Positions 20,054 through 28,600 of a stretch of 32,865 bases of DNA are shown here, one piece after another; positions within the stretch are counted from its first letter, which is position 1, and every line of letters starts with the position of its first letter. The DNA lies in contig CASDLT010000011.1 in NCBI GenBank assembly GCA_949281375.1, positions 1-32,865 of the forward strand, written 5' to 3'. The notes beneath the pieces were generated by a model. The model ran no database searches. It had not been told where the DNA came from and was given only the letters and a program-made list of their open reading frames with translations. Made by a program: the position numbers and the translations under genes. The DNA is from an uncultured Nitrosomonas sp. (GTDB lineage: Bacteria; Pseudomonadota; Gammaproteobacteria; Burkholderiales; Nitrosomonadaceae).

Positions 20054-20112
20054 ATCCTCCACAACGCATGCTTAACTAAAATGATAGCAATGACAATGGC
20101 TTAGACCATGTT

Positions 20113-20460
20113 GTGGCATCAGATATCACTTTGGCCTCGGCGCTTCATGCCAATCGTGCGTTGGTTGGGCTTGGCAAGCTGCTTATTAGGTGCGTTTCAA
20201 AACGGTTTCACTGTCTGAAAATTGACGCGAAACAGATTCGTTTCGAATTGAAACCGAGGATGATCTGGCAACATCACTGCGCCGTGCGGGCAGTCTTATC
20301 CGAACATTATCACTATTATCAACAAGCAGCGGCGGTTGAATTGGCATTACTTCCTACCATTATTGCCGACACCAAAGTGGAACGCATAGTGCTTCAGCGT
20401 ATTGGACAAGACAAATTTCGTGATGCGATGCTGGATTACTGAAAAGGCGCGCTGTTACCG
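20113..20460 (+). pseudogene. HNH endonuclease remnant
   Basis: From GTG 20113 the frame reads LASALHANRALVGLGKLL at the N-terminus. It ends with VLQRIGQDKFRDAMLDY before TGA 20440-20442. In HNH restriction-like endonucleases the phrase 'QRIGQDxFRxALLDYWxGRCAVTGL' leads into the nuclease core. Here TGA replaces the expected Trp codon, and the next bases in another frame give RAVTG. So a nonsense change and a small deletion hit the start of the core, and the rest is gone by ~20460, where the MazF gene begins (reading in the opposite direction). The protein cannot cut DNA. Whether it was once part of the upstream operon (60 nt away, same strand) is open. Confidence 0.55.
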
Positions 20461-20489
20461 GCAGAACCTGAACAGAAAATCATGAAGAA

Positions 20490-20831
20490 CTACAGGGCAA
20501 ATATAATTGTTAAAGCTTGTCTGATCGCTTGCAGATATTGATTCTCAACCTTTCCGTGCTTCTTGCCAATTCGAGAGATATCTATCGCACGCAACTGTTT
20601 GAGATTGATATGATGATCCTTATCTAATCCATTATCAATTGTAGGCGTCAAATTTACTGCAAATGGCCACGACTTATGTTTTGGAAGTAAAGGTGCCACA
20701 ATTATAGTTTTTGATTGAATATTCACCAGGTCGCTTTGAATGATCACGCACGGTCGCAATTTTTGAGTTTCAGCACCGAGAGATGATTGCAAATCCACCC
20801 AGTAAATATCAAGTTGCTTAAACTCTGTCAT
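20490..20831 (-). CDS. MazF/PemK-family toxin (mRNA interferase)
   Basis: The 113-aa size and sequence fit MazF/PemK. The N-terminal LDIYWVDLQSSLGAETQKLR is the conserved strand-loop that ends in K-x-R-P (KLRPCVIIQSD). TIIVAPLLPKHKSW follows, then GLDKDHHINLKQLRAIDISR with the typical 'QLRAID...R' phrase. MazF toxins cut single-stranded RNA at short motifs and stop growth when the antitoxin is lost. The start overlaps the end of the antitoxin gene by 14 nt, giving antitoxin-first order and translational coupling. The gene is intact. The cleavage motif cannot be predicted. The pair may stabilise the adjacent defence island. Confidence 0.9.
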   Translation of the reverse strand: MTEFKQLDIYWVDLQSSLGAETQKLRPCVIIQSDLVNIQSKTIIVAPLLPKHKSWPFAVNLTPTIDNGLDKDHHINLKQLRAIDISRIGKKHGKVENQYLQAIRQALTIIFAL

Positions 20832-21054
20832 TTGAGAGTCCCTCTGATAGCGTTGTGTCCCATTCTTTTAATTCTTCCTGATACTCAGAATCCGCAGCTT
20901 CTTCTTGGTTTGCTTTTAGCAAAGCTTGCTTAAGATGATTCATTCGTTCCTGCTTTAGTAGCTCATTAATGTATGCACTACGATTCTCACCAGCAATATT
21001 ATTTAAAAAAGTGAAGTTCTCATCATCCAATGTAATTGTCGTTCGATGTGTCAT
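20818..21054 (-). CDS. Ribbon-helix-helix-like antitoxin partner of MazF
   Basis: I place the start at ATG 21054, giving 78 aa beginning MTHRTTITLDDENFTFLNNI. An upstream in-frame start at 21123 would add 23 residues that do not look like the fold. The pattern TTITLDDENF, then GENRSAYINELLKQE, is that of a ribbon-helix-helix DNA-binding domain: a short strand, then two helices. The acidic C-terminal half (EEAADSEYQEELKEWDTTLS) would wrap the toxin. Such antitoxins repress their own operon. A palindrome at 21145-21168 lies ~90 nt upstream and is a possible operator. Confidence 0.8.
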   Translation of the reverse strand: MTHRTTITLDDENFTFLNNIAGENRSAYINELLKQERMNHLKQALLKANQEEAADSEYQEELKEWDTTLSEGLSNDRV

Positions 21055-21144
21055 CACATGATCTCGATAAAATGAATACATTCTAATCATACTATAAGGT
21101 GTCTTAATTTTACATTCTATCAATTCGCATAATGATGTTTCAAT

Positions 21145-21168
21145 ATGTGATAATGTCCTTTATCACAT
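21145..21168. promoter_or_regulatory. Palindromic operator candidate
   Basis: ATGTGATAA (21145-21153) and TTATCACAT (21160-21168) are perfect inverted repeats separated by 6 nt. The site lies between the divergent antitoxin (start 21054, minus) and integrase (start 21224, plus) genes, so a bound regulator could control both. The half-site spacing does not fit CRP (TGTGA-N6-TCACA), because here 12 nt separate TGTGA and TCACA. The ribbon-helix-helix antitoxin is the nearest candidate ligand. Confidence 0.5.
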
Positions 21169-21223
21169 GTATGAATGAGTGTAAAATTCACTTATTCCGA
21201 TTGCATTTTCACCCAATCAAAAA

Positions 21224-22183
21224 ATGGCAAATCTAACTTCTCTGACAAAAATTTCCTGCCCGGCACTAGTCAAAGCATCCGGTGAACGAGCCAGACTTCG
21301 GTTCCTGGAATTCTTCGCGTCCAACATTCGCAATCCTCATACTCGTCGTGCTTATGTTCGGGCAGTTTTGGATTTTTTGAATTGGTGCCAAACGGAAGCT
21401 CAGGTTATCGCGTTGGTTGACATCGAACCATTACACGTTGCCGCCTGGATTGAGCTACAAACCAGACGATTATCGGCACCCAGTGTCAAGCAGCATTTGG
21501 CAGCTATACGTCATTTATTCGATTGGCTGGTAGTCGGCCAAATTGTAACTACTAATCCAGACTCGTCCGTCAGAGGCCCCGCTCATCGAGTCAAAACCGG
21601 AAAAACTCCAATCCTTGATAGCGAAGATACTCGGCAATTATTGAACAGCATCGATGTCAGCAAACCTTCTGGATTAAGGGATCGTGCGCTTATTGCATTG
21701 ATGGTCTATTCCTTTGCACGCATTGGCGCTGCTTTAGCGATGAAAGTTGAAGATGTGTATACTCAAAACAGAAGACTCTGGGTACGGTTACACGAAAAAG
21801 GAGGCAAACGACACGAAATGCCCTGCCATCATAATCTGGAAGAATATTTAAGTGCCTATATTAATGAAACGAATCTGCGTGATGATCCTAAGGGCTTTCT
21901 TTTTCGCACCATTGGTCGAGGAACCGGACAACTAACCTCCTCTCCCCTGATGCAAGCAAATACTCACGCCATGATACAAAGGCACATCATTAAATCAGGC
22001 ATAGCAACTAAAGTTGGCAATCACAGCTTTAGAGCTACCGGTATTACTGCTTATCTTAAAAACGGCGGAACTTTGGAAAAAGCAGCAATTATGGCCAACC
22101 ATTCCAGCACACGGACAACACAATTATATGACCGACGACGCGATGAAATGACGCTCGATGAAGTAGAAAGGATTATGATTTAG
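21224..22183 (+). CDS. Tyrosine recombinase / phage-type integrase
   Basis: The 319-aa protein has both expected domains. The N-terminal SAM-like core-binding domain (~25-105) includes NPHTRRAYVRAVLDFLNWC. The catalytic domain has Arg in YSFARIGAALAMKVEDV (~165), Lys in LHEKGGKRHEMPCH (~192), the H-x-x-R of NHSFRATGITAYL (~266-269), His in IMANHSSTRTT (~292) and the Tyr nucleophile in QLYDRRRDEM (~302). All catalytic residues are present, so it should be active. It resembles XerC/D-like integrases of mobile islands and plasmids. It is intact, next to a toxin-antitoxin pair and a decayed defence-island end, so it may have mobilised the island. I found no clear att repeats or tRNA gene. Confidence 0.92.
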   Translation: MANLTSLTKISCPALVKASGERARLRFLEFFASNIRNPHTRRAYVRAVLDFLNWCQTEAQVIALVDIEPLHVAAWIELQTRRLSAPSVKQHLAAIRHLFDWLVVGQIVTTNPDSSVRGPAHRVKTGKTPILDSEDTRQLLNSIDVSKPSGLRDRALIALMVYSFARIGAALAMKVEDVYTQNRRLWVRLHEKGGKRHEMPCHHNLEEYLSAYINETNLRDDPKGFLFRTIGRGTGQLTSSPLMQANTHAMIQRHIIKSGIATKVGNHSFRATGITAYLKNGGTLEKAAIMANHSSTRTTQLYDRRRDEMTLDEVERIMI

Positions 22184-22406
22184 AATTTTCGAAAATATTC
22201 TTCCTTTTCTTTCATTAGGTAGTCGAGGGTCGGTGCAGGTTATTTCAAATAATATCATCTACATTGATAGATAGTATTTCCTCAATATCTAAATTTTTTA
22301 ATTTAGATCGATAGGCTGTTCTGGTTATGGACAAACCGCTTTGGAAAAAATAGTTCTGTACCTCTGAGACAAAATCCTTAAGGTATTTTTTTGATTTTGA
22401 TACTTC

Positions 22407-22426
22407 GAGACCTTTGCAAAATAGCG
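22407..22426 (+). mobile_element. IS5-like terminal inverted repeat, solo
   Basis: GAGACCTTTGCAAAATAGCG has the form of the terminal repeats I recall from IS5-family elements (GAGACCTTTGCA...). No transposase or opposite end is found nearby, so only a stub of an insertion sequence seems to remain. Confidence 0.4.
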
Positions 22427-22444
22427 TAAATTTTATTGGAGCGT

Positions 22445-22528
22445 AATTGGGTTCGTCCCAACAAAGGTACCAAACGCGACATAGGCTCAAGCGTGCCTTC
22501 TGACACTCATAATGGGACGAACCCAATT
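22445..22528. repeat. 84-bp element with perfect 16-bp terminal inverted repeats
   Basis: AATTGGGTTCGTCCCA (22445-22460) is repeated as the exact reverse complement at 22513-22528, around a 52-bp core. It could be a small non-autonomous element, a stable hairpin at the 3' end of the minus-strand gene at 22580, or a recombination site near the integrase. Confidence 0.6.
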
Positions 22529-22579
22529 TGATTAAAAATACTTATATTTCTTGACCTTAATGTTCAAATCGAATCTTTA

Positions 22580-24307
22580 TCAGTTAATCAAAGTTAATGC
22601 CTGATAAAAAAATCGCAGCACGGACTTGCCATCAGCAGTTAACTCCTGACCTGAAGAAACGATGAAATTGTGAGTGTAAAAACCACCAGAATCATCGACG
22701 TTAAAATTTGGGATAAAAACCTCTTTAATCATTTTTTCATCATTGAATCCGGCCTTGCGATATTTAGCAATGACTTCTTCCACCTTCGCCTCCTGAGTAG
22801 CACTTTCAAAATCGATGGTGCCCGTTTCTTGGGTAAGAATCGTTTGGATAACTGAATCTGATGCGTTCTTCAGCAGTCGTGAATAACGATGAGTTAGGAC
22901 AGGTGATGCATCATACGCATACGGTTTGGATGGATCTGGGTATTCTAGTATGAAATAATGAGAATCGTCAGGTAAAATAGTCAACTCTGCCGGATTGGTT
23001 TTTAGCGGCAGGTACTTTAATTCCCAACCATTCTTGTGTCTTCCAATAATTATTACCTTACTACGTTGTCTGATCAAAAGAGGGATGACATCTTTTCCAA
23101 GACTAAGACTTGTATTTTCTTTAGAAAGATGCTTATTCATATATTGGGCTTCGAAACAAATAATTGCTTTAATATCAGATAAATTGTTCTTCGACGCAGT
23201 GAAGACGTTTCCACCAGATTCACTGTAACAAGTGAGAATAAGTTTATTTACATTTATAGTTTCATAATGAAGAGTATTACCTTGCGTGTAAATTAACATG
23301 AGTGCGTCTTCAACCAAATTCTTCAATCCGCTCTTAATAGCAATCCCGCCATCACCACCGTTAATTTGAGGAATGATCAAAATTTGCTTTCTATCCGAGA
23401 TCGCCTGCTCAAAGCCAAAAGGTATATCCCAGTAGCGAGGTTCCAAAATACCACCTGTCGGGTTGTAACTTAAGACTTCCCTAAAATGATGAAGCGGCGG
23501 TGGATTTCTGCCAATGCGCTTTTTAAACCTCTCGGTTAATGCAAGGTATTTTTCAAGTTTTAAACTATAGTCTGAATCTAAGAGAGGATTGGTCAGAAAG
23601 GAAAAGAGGGTTTCACCGCCACACTGAATATTATTTACGGATGTATTGTGATTGGCTGATGTAATCCCGTCCAGACTCGAAGAATAGCTAATTCCGCCAT
23701 AGTCCGCGGGGTAATAAAGCACATTAGGTTGTAGTTCGCTCTGTCCTCCTGCGGAGTCAGGAATGACTACATACCAGATGAATGGATGCCCTTGTAATGA
23801 TGCGAGAACTCGAATTTTGCGGGGTGTTCCCTTAAGCAACTCTAATGCCATATACCAAGGTGTATCTCCGTGGATATCATTAAAGAGGCGCGTGATATCT
23901 ACGAAATTAATTGTAACAGTCACTATCCCTGTATTGAGTCGTAGCAATGGATGCAGTGACGGTATTGCCTTTGCAAAACCAATCGCTTGGTCTGGAATAA
24001 GCTTTTGCCAGCGAATTGGAACGATGCCCGTAGCACGATTATCTGTCTTAAGAACATTGAATCGTTGAATGATTTTCAGTACTTGATAGCTGATACCTTT
24101 GTAAATAAAAACACTATTTATTGTCAGCTCGAATTCAACGATACGATCTTTCAGTTCCCATCGATATTCATCTCCATTTCTTAGCAGCTTATCTTGGGTA
24201 GTTCGATTGGTATCATCGGTGTAACTGATCGATACTTCAGTATCTTTAAGGAGGAAATGATCCCAGACAGGCACCCTGCCGCTACTGCTGTTGATAATAA
24301 ATTCCAT
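22580..24307 (-). CDS. 577-aa-class unknown protein, possible alpha/beta-hydrolase-like region
   Basis: I place the start at ATG 24307 (575 aa); a TTG two codons upstream is also in frame. No signal peptide is seen. The N-terminal ~200 residues look beta-rich (ISYTDDTNRTT, then IVPIRWQKLIPDQ). The middle has ILIIPQINGGDGGI and then NKLILTCYSESGGNVF (~365), where Y-S-E-S-G-G resembles a nucleophile elbow of the S-x-S-G-G kind after a beta strand. The rest is not clear enough to call a hydrolase. I do not recognise the family. It is the last of four co-directional minus-strand genes, 120 nt after the 964-aa gene, and shares that gene's AT-rich codon use, so the two probably travelled together. 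Confidence 0.65.
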   Translation of the reverse strand: MEFIINSSSGRVPVWDHFLLKDTEVSISYTDDTNRTTQDKLLRNGDEYRWELKDRIVEFELTINSVFIYKGISYQVLKIIQRFNVLKTDNRATGIVPIRWQKLIPDQAIGFAKAIPSLHPLLRLNTGIVTVTINFVDITRLFNDIHGDTPWYMALELLKGTPRKIRVLASLQGHPFIWYVVIPDSAGGQSELQPNVLYYPADYGGISYSSSLDGITSANHNTSVNNIQCGGETLFSFLTNPLLDSDYSLKLEKYLALTERFKKRIGRNPPPLHHFREVLSYNPTGGILEPRYWDIPFGFEQAISDRKQILIIPQINGGDGGIAIKSGLKNLVEDALMLIYTQGNTLHYETINVNKLILTCYSESGGNVFTASKNNLSDIKAIICFEAQYMNKHLSKENTSLSLGKDVIPLLIRQRSKVIIIGRHKNGWELKYLPLKTNPAELTILPDDSHYFILEYPDPSKPYAYDASPVLTHRYSRLLKNASDSVIQTILTQETGTIDFESATQEAKVEEVIAKYRKAGFNDEKMIKEVFIPNFNVDDSGGFYTHNFIVSSGQELTADGKSVLRFFYQALTLIN

Positions 24308-24427
24308 AATCAAGGACTAACAATAGTATGGTATTTCTCTTCAGATGGTTTAAAGCTCTCGTCACTACCGAGATTAATTAACATTGATCCGACCAACATT
24401 CCTGTTCGCTTATGTATTACAGTTTTA

Positions 24428-27322
24428 CTAACTAATTGGAATATCAACAATTTGTCTACCAGTTCTTGGGTCGTACTTCACTTCCAGAGGCACCATTTGA
24501 TCTGTCGGAAGCACTTCAATCCACTGGCTTATGACTTCAAAATTTTCTTCTACTTGTGCCTTGAAACCTCCTTTTAAGGGATAAAAGCCATGCTCATATA
24601 CTTTTTCAATAGGAGTAGCTAAAACCTTATTGTCATCATTAATTTCTTCTTTAGGATACTTACCAACAATTTTTGAAGCCTCTTCTTTCTCTATAACATC
24701 CAAGCAAAGTTTCCTTATGGCATCATTTAGCGTAACATGTTCACGAGTGCCTACAGGGTCTGTCGAATCATTTGCTAATAATTTTTCTTTAATTTTATCT
24801 AACTCTTCTTTTGGCGCGGCATAATTAGCGTCTAAGCCTTCTGCTCCCTCTACATTTACATTTTGCAGCCAATTTATGGCAGCTAATTCTTTACCAGGTC
24901 TTATAGGTATTACTGCTTTAACCCATGGGGCATTCAAGAAAGTATTCCTTAAATCATCTCCGTCTAATTGTAGTAGCCAACCTAGTGAGCTACCTAAAAC
25001 AGCAGGCTCTGATTTTTCTGTGATGAAATAATTATCTCGGGGATTAAATGGGTCTTCACCTGACCAATTCACTTTCGAACCATTGATGGAATCCTTCACT
25101 GCTGATGAACCGAGCGATATGGCTGAATGTTTCCGGGGTTTCCACCATTCTGGCGCTACAAAGTAAAGCATCTTATCAATATCAAAAATTGAGTTTATCA
25201 ATTCCGATAATACATGACGAGCTTCATAGCCAGAAGGTGCTTCAGGTAAATTTTCGTAGTTTTGTTCTGTCATTAGTGATTTAATTAGATTCCTATAAAC
25301 TATAGTCCTTTCTTCTTCCCTTAAATCTTCAAACTTTCTTTTCTTAATTGTACTGGCCAGTGTAACTCGGTCGTTAGCGGCTTTTACGTAAGCTTCTTGC
25401 TGCTTTCTTTGATTTTCATTAATTATTGCAGCCTTAGCTGCATCTAATGCAAGCTTTGTAGCAGCAATTTCATTCTTTTTGGCCTCAGTTAGTTTGCAAA
25501 TAACCGAACCACTTACCTTCCAAGTAAGTAATTTATCCCATGTTAATCCTCCCGGAGGCGTGATGATTCCCACTTGTATATATTTTTTATCATCTGTAAT
25601 TCGCCCTAGAGCTTGCCTGTCATTTGCAAAAGCCCATGAACTATCACCATCCGCAGCAATAGTTGTTTTTACTATTGGAACAAATGGATTTGGTTTTGTT
25701 GGATCATTCGGATTCGGAGGAATAGCCAATTCATAACCATCAGGAATACCGGTAATTTCTAACGTATTAAAAGGCACAAATCTCCCCTCAACTTCCGGAT
25801 GTTGCTCTGCTAATTGGAGCGCATTATTAGGCGTAAGCCAAGTCATTTCACCAGTAAAACCTATCGATACAGTCTCTGGTGGCACACTAACTCCTTGTGG
25901 TTCTGGAACCATCACCAAGTCAGCAGGTTGAGCAATGTGAATTAAATCAGCCAATCCAAGTTGTTTACCAGGTTCATCTACGAATGTTTCCCAACATAGA
26001 TAAGAGCCTATATCTTGAATTTGAACCCCTACTTGACGCATTTTTCTTCTTAATTCATAGTTAATCAAATTCTGCGTGGTGTTACTCAATACATAACGTT
26101 TGCTGCTTGTGTCTATTGATTCACTGGATGTTTTAAATGTCGATTTAAAATTTTGTCTGATTTCTGTTGATAATTTTGCAGATTGTTGCTTCATCCTTTT
26201 ATCGGAATGTTCCCGGGCGACTTGTTGAGTTTTGTCTATATTTAAACTTCCTGTAGCACTTAAACTTCCTGTACCCCAAGATTGATTAATCGTTGCTGTA
26301 AATCCTATTTTTGTATCCTTTTTATTATCTTCTTTGACTGCATTACTAATATCTTCCTGGTCTGTAGTATTTTTTTCGTTTTTGGTAATGGATTCCAAGG
26401 AAGTTTCAAATGTTTTCTCAGTTAGTGTTTTTCTTGTTGATATTTCAACTAATTCAACAGATGAACCAGGGCTTAGCCATACATGGCTAGTCGGTGTCCC
26501 CAAAAAAGTATCTAATTCAAAAAAATACTGCCGGTACAAATGGACAATACCTATAGGAGATAGGCTTACGTCTTGTATGTCTTTTTTTGGATCAAAAGTT
26601 AAATATGGGTCTTTAAAATCTGATTTAATTGAATCAAATACATTCGTAAAGTCAGCTGTACTCTGAGTCTGCCCTTGAAAAAACAATGCTGTTATTTTTT
26701 CAAATAAGCCCTTGTTGGCATACTCTAGTAGCGCGCCAGCTATTGCTGATTCCACTTTTAGCATTTCAATTAATTCATTTTCAAATTTGAGTGCATCAAA
26801 GCTCGTATCACCAAATTTATGGGCTAGATTGACTTGATCGTTGTAATATCCCTCATACGTTTCAAGTACCTTGGTGTTTAAAAGAGTTTTTAAGTATTCA
26901 GCATTGATATATTCTTTCCATTGTTCATTTTCAGGCATAATCTCATTTTCATTTAAAATATCTGCTATCGTTTTCAGTAAAACTGCATCTCTAGGTGGCT
27001 TTGCTATGCTAGTGATAGGTGTACCAATCTGCACAATATCAGGGACAGGTGCGTCTACTGACGCTTCTGTTTGTTGCATCCGCATCATCATTACACGACG
27101 TCGAGCATCAGGTTGCTGGTTTAAATTTAAAATTCCTTTGTATTTATTTAAAACATTTTTATAAGACGAAATAAGATCGTTAGAAATACCCCTGTTCATC
27201 CTTTGCAATATACGTTTTGATTTCCAACCAATGAGTGGTTGGTAGACACCAAACATCTCGCTAGCATACGGAAGAATGGCTGTGTAGTCTGATAAATCAC
27301 GGATTCGTTTGTTAGCAGGCAT
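24428..27322 (-). CDS. Large protein of unknown function (964 aa)
   Basis: The start at ATG 27322 has a good AAGGAG site 8 nt upstream. There is no signal peptide or clear membrane helix. Visible parts: a helical N-terminal half; HVWLSPGSSVELVEISTRKT (~287-306), a phrase I recall from large uncharacterised proteins; a Ser/Thr/Lys-rich stretch with GFTATINQSWGTGSLSATGS that could be amphipathic beta strands; and a long coiled coil (~590-660, from EAKKNEIAATKLALDAAKAA). Beta-hairpin plus coiled-coil architecture is seen in pore-forming toxins, but I cannot claim that. It is AT-rich, unlike the two genes upstream of it, and is followed by the 575-aa gene. A secreted or surface-delivered complex is my inference. 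Confidence 0.65.
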   Translation of the reverse strand: MPANKRIRDLSDYTAILPYASEMFGVYQPLIGWKSKRILQRMNRGISNDLISSYKNVLNKYKGILNLNQQPDARRRVMMMRMQQTEASVDAPVPDIVQIGTPITSIAKPPRDAVLLKTIADILNENEIMPENEQWKEYINAEYLKTLLNTKVLETYEGYYNDQVNLAHKFGDTSFDALKFENELIEMLKVESAIAGALLEYANKGLFEKITALFFQGQTQSTADFTNVFDSIKSDFKDPYLTFDPKKDIQDVSLSPIGIVHLYRQYFFELDTFLGTPTSHVWLSPGSSVELVEISTRKTLTEKTFETSLESITKNEKNTTDQEDISNAVKEDNKKDTKIGFTATINQSWGTGSLSATGSLNIDKTQQVAREHSDKRMKQQSAKLSTEIRQNFKSTFKTSSESIDTSSKRYVLSNTTQNLINYELRRKMRQVGVQIQDIGSYLCWETFVDEPGKQLGLADLIHIAQPADLVMVPEPQGVSVPPETVSIGFTGEMTWLTPNNALQLAEQHPEVEGRFVPFNTLEITGIPDGYELAIPPNPNDPTKPNPFVPIVKTTIAADGDSSWAFANDRQALGRITDDKKYIQVGIITPPGGLTWDKLLTWKVSGSVICKLTEAKKNEIAATKLALDAAKAAIINENQRKQQEAYVKAANDRVTLASTIKKRKFEDLREEERTIVYRNLIKSLMTEQNYENLPEAPSGYEARHVLSELINSIFDIDKMLYFVAPEWWKPRKHSAISLGSSAVKDSINGSKVNWSGEDPFNPRDNYFITEKSEPAVLGSSLGWLLQLDGDDLRNTFLNAPWVKAVIPIRPGKELAAINWLQNVNVEGAEGLDANYAAPKEELDKIKEKLLANDSTDPVGTREHVTLNDAIRKLCLDVIEKEEASKIVGKYPKEEINDDNKVLATPIEKVYEHGFYPLKGGFKAQVEENFEVISQWIEVLPTDQMVPLEVKYDPRTGRQIVDIPIS

Positions 27323-27387
27323 AAAGAACTCCTTATTACTAATACTTAAATAAATAAATTTTAAAACGATATCAACAAATTAGATTA

Positions 27388-28596
27388 CTAACCTGCTCCA
27401 GATAGTAAGTTATCGCGGATGTATCGATATGCAGGGTCACGCAACGCCGCTTGTGAATCGAGCGCCGTGTAGTGCCGCCCGAACCAGTCGTCGACGATGT
27501 GCGCCTGCTGTTCATTGTTGAAGCTGCGCCAACTGCGTGAAGCCCAGTTCATGTCACCCGCGTATGCGTAGTTCCCACTCGTGTTACAGATTACACGGAT
27601 CAGCGAAGTATTGCAGATCTGCCAGGCATGCGTCATCTCGTGGACGAACACCGAGCCCGGTTCCTTGTATTCGAAGATTGTCGAATCGCCCCACGTCGTC
27701 GGATTGTCGAACGCTGGCCCCAGCCCCATGAGGATCTTGTTGCCCACATAGGGAATCGTGAACTTGCGTTCATCCGCACCCAACATGTTCGTGACCACGA
27801 TGTCGTCGTAGCGGATATTGTCGCCGAATATGCGACGCGCCCAATCCTGTTCATCGCTGCGCAACATGCGGTGCCGGATGTCGGCCAGTACCGCGACACC
27901 GGTACCTAGGATGATGGCAGGAACCAGCCCAAAAGGGCCGACGATCAGGAACACGGTGCCGCCCACTAGGATGCCACCTAGAATGTCCGGCGACGCGAGG
28001 CTGGTATCCATGCCGATCAACTCGTTGCCGATCGTCACGTACCAGCCGTACGGACCTAACACGACGTTTGTGATGATGCCTTTGACGGCAAACGTGAGTA
28101 CATCGATGGCCGCGCCCAATACGCCGCCGATCTCGGCCTGGAAATGAAATCCGAGCGATGGCGAAGTGCGCAACACTCGCCAACCCTCAATAATGCCGAG
28201 ATTGGTGCCGGGCTCGGACCAATCGCGTTGCCGATCCCCCGGCGTATCTGTGCCGAACACTCGGCCGGTGCGCTGCGCTGCGATAACGGTTCCGTCAGCG
28301 GAGCCTACGAATGCCTGCACGGCGAAGTGATACGACGGAAATCCCGTGGCGCGCATGTGTCCGGAGAACATGTACTTGCCATTGCTGTGCAGCTCCATCG
28401 CGACGTGGCCGTTGATCGGGGTGTCGTCGTCGGTGTGGATCGGCACGGATAACGAAATGGTTTCGACCTGGCGCAAGCGCATAACGATGTCGCGCAACGT
28501 CACCGGTGTATCGAGGCCTAACAAGATTGCGAGCGATCGCGAAGATGGTTCGCTGCGCACCCACGACTGCACGATCTCTTCGCGGTAGCTGATCAT
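27388..28596 (-). CDS. Membrane-spanning HExxH metalloprotease-like protein
   Basis: The start at ATG 28596 lies 4 nt after the stop of the upstream fibre-like gene; an upstream alternative (28614) would overlap it. The 402-aa product has two hydrophobic stretches, AAIDVLTFAVKGIITNVVLG (~172-191) and ILGGILVGGTVFLIVGPFGL (~212-231), that could cross a membrane. The C-terminal half has SVFVHEMTHAWQICN (~315-329) with the zinc motif H-E-M-T-H, followed by NNEQQAHIVDDWFGRHY, which could give the third ligand Glu (~362). This arrangement is typical of HExxH zinc peptidases found with secreted or injected toxins (DUF4157-like). The gene is GC-rich, like the next gene upstream. Activity and target are unknown. 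Confidence 0.7.
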   Translation of the reverse strand: MISYREEIVQSWVRSEPSSRSLAILLGLDTPVTLRDIVMRLRQVETISLSVPIHTDDDTPINGHVAMELHSNGKYMFSGHMRATGFPSYHFAVQAFVGSADGTVIAAQRTGRVFGTDTPGDRQRDWSEPGTNLGIIEGWRVLRTSPSLGFHFQAEIGGVLGAAIDVLTFAVKGIITNVVLGPYGWYVTIGNELIGMDTSLASPDILGGILVGGTVFLIVGPFGLVPAIILGTGVAVLADIRHRMLRSDEQDWARRIFGDNIRYDDIVVTNMLGADERKFTIPYVGNKILMGLGPAFDNPTTWGDSTIFEYKEPGSVFVHEMTHAWQICNTSLIRVICNTSGNYAYAGDMNWASRSWRSFNNEQQAHIVDDWFGRHYTALDSQAALRDPAYRYIRDNLLSGAG

Positions 28597-28600
28597 GGCG

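Larger units (their letters stand above)
22184..22579. other. Intergenic stretch with IS end and small inverted-repeat element
   Basis: No convincing complete gene. A minus-strand open frame (22245-22526) crosses the elements described separately. Its last ~50 codons (22245-22400, ending KLKNLDIEEILSINVDD) could be the tail of a gene cut by the IS end at 22407, but I do not recognise it. Confidence 0.4.

Noticed and set aside
21145..21168. CRP-type site
   Set aside because: TGTGA and TCACA are 12 nt apart, not 6 as in CRP sites.
22245..22526. 93-aa minus-strand gene
   Set aside because: The frame runs through the inverted-repeat element and the IS5-like end, so its first half is not protein-coding. 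Only the last ~50 codons could be a gene tail.
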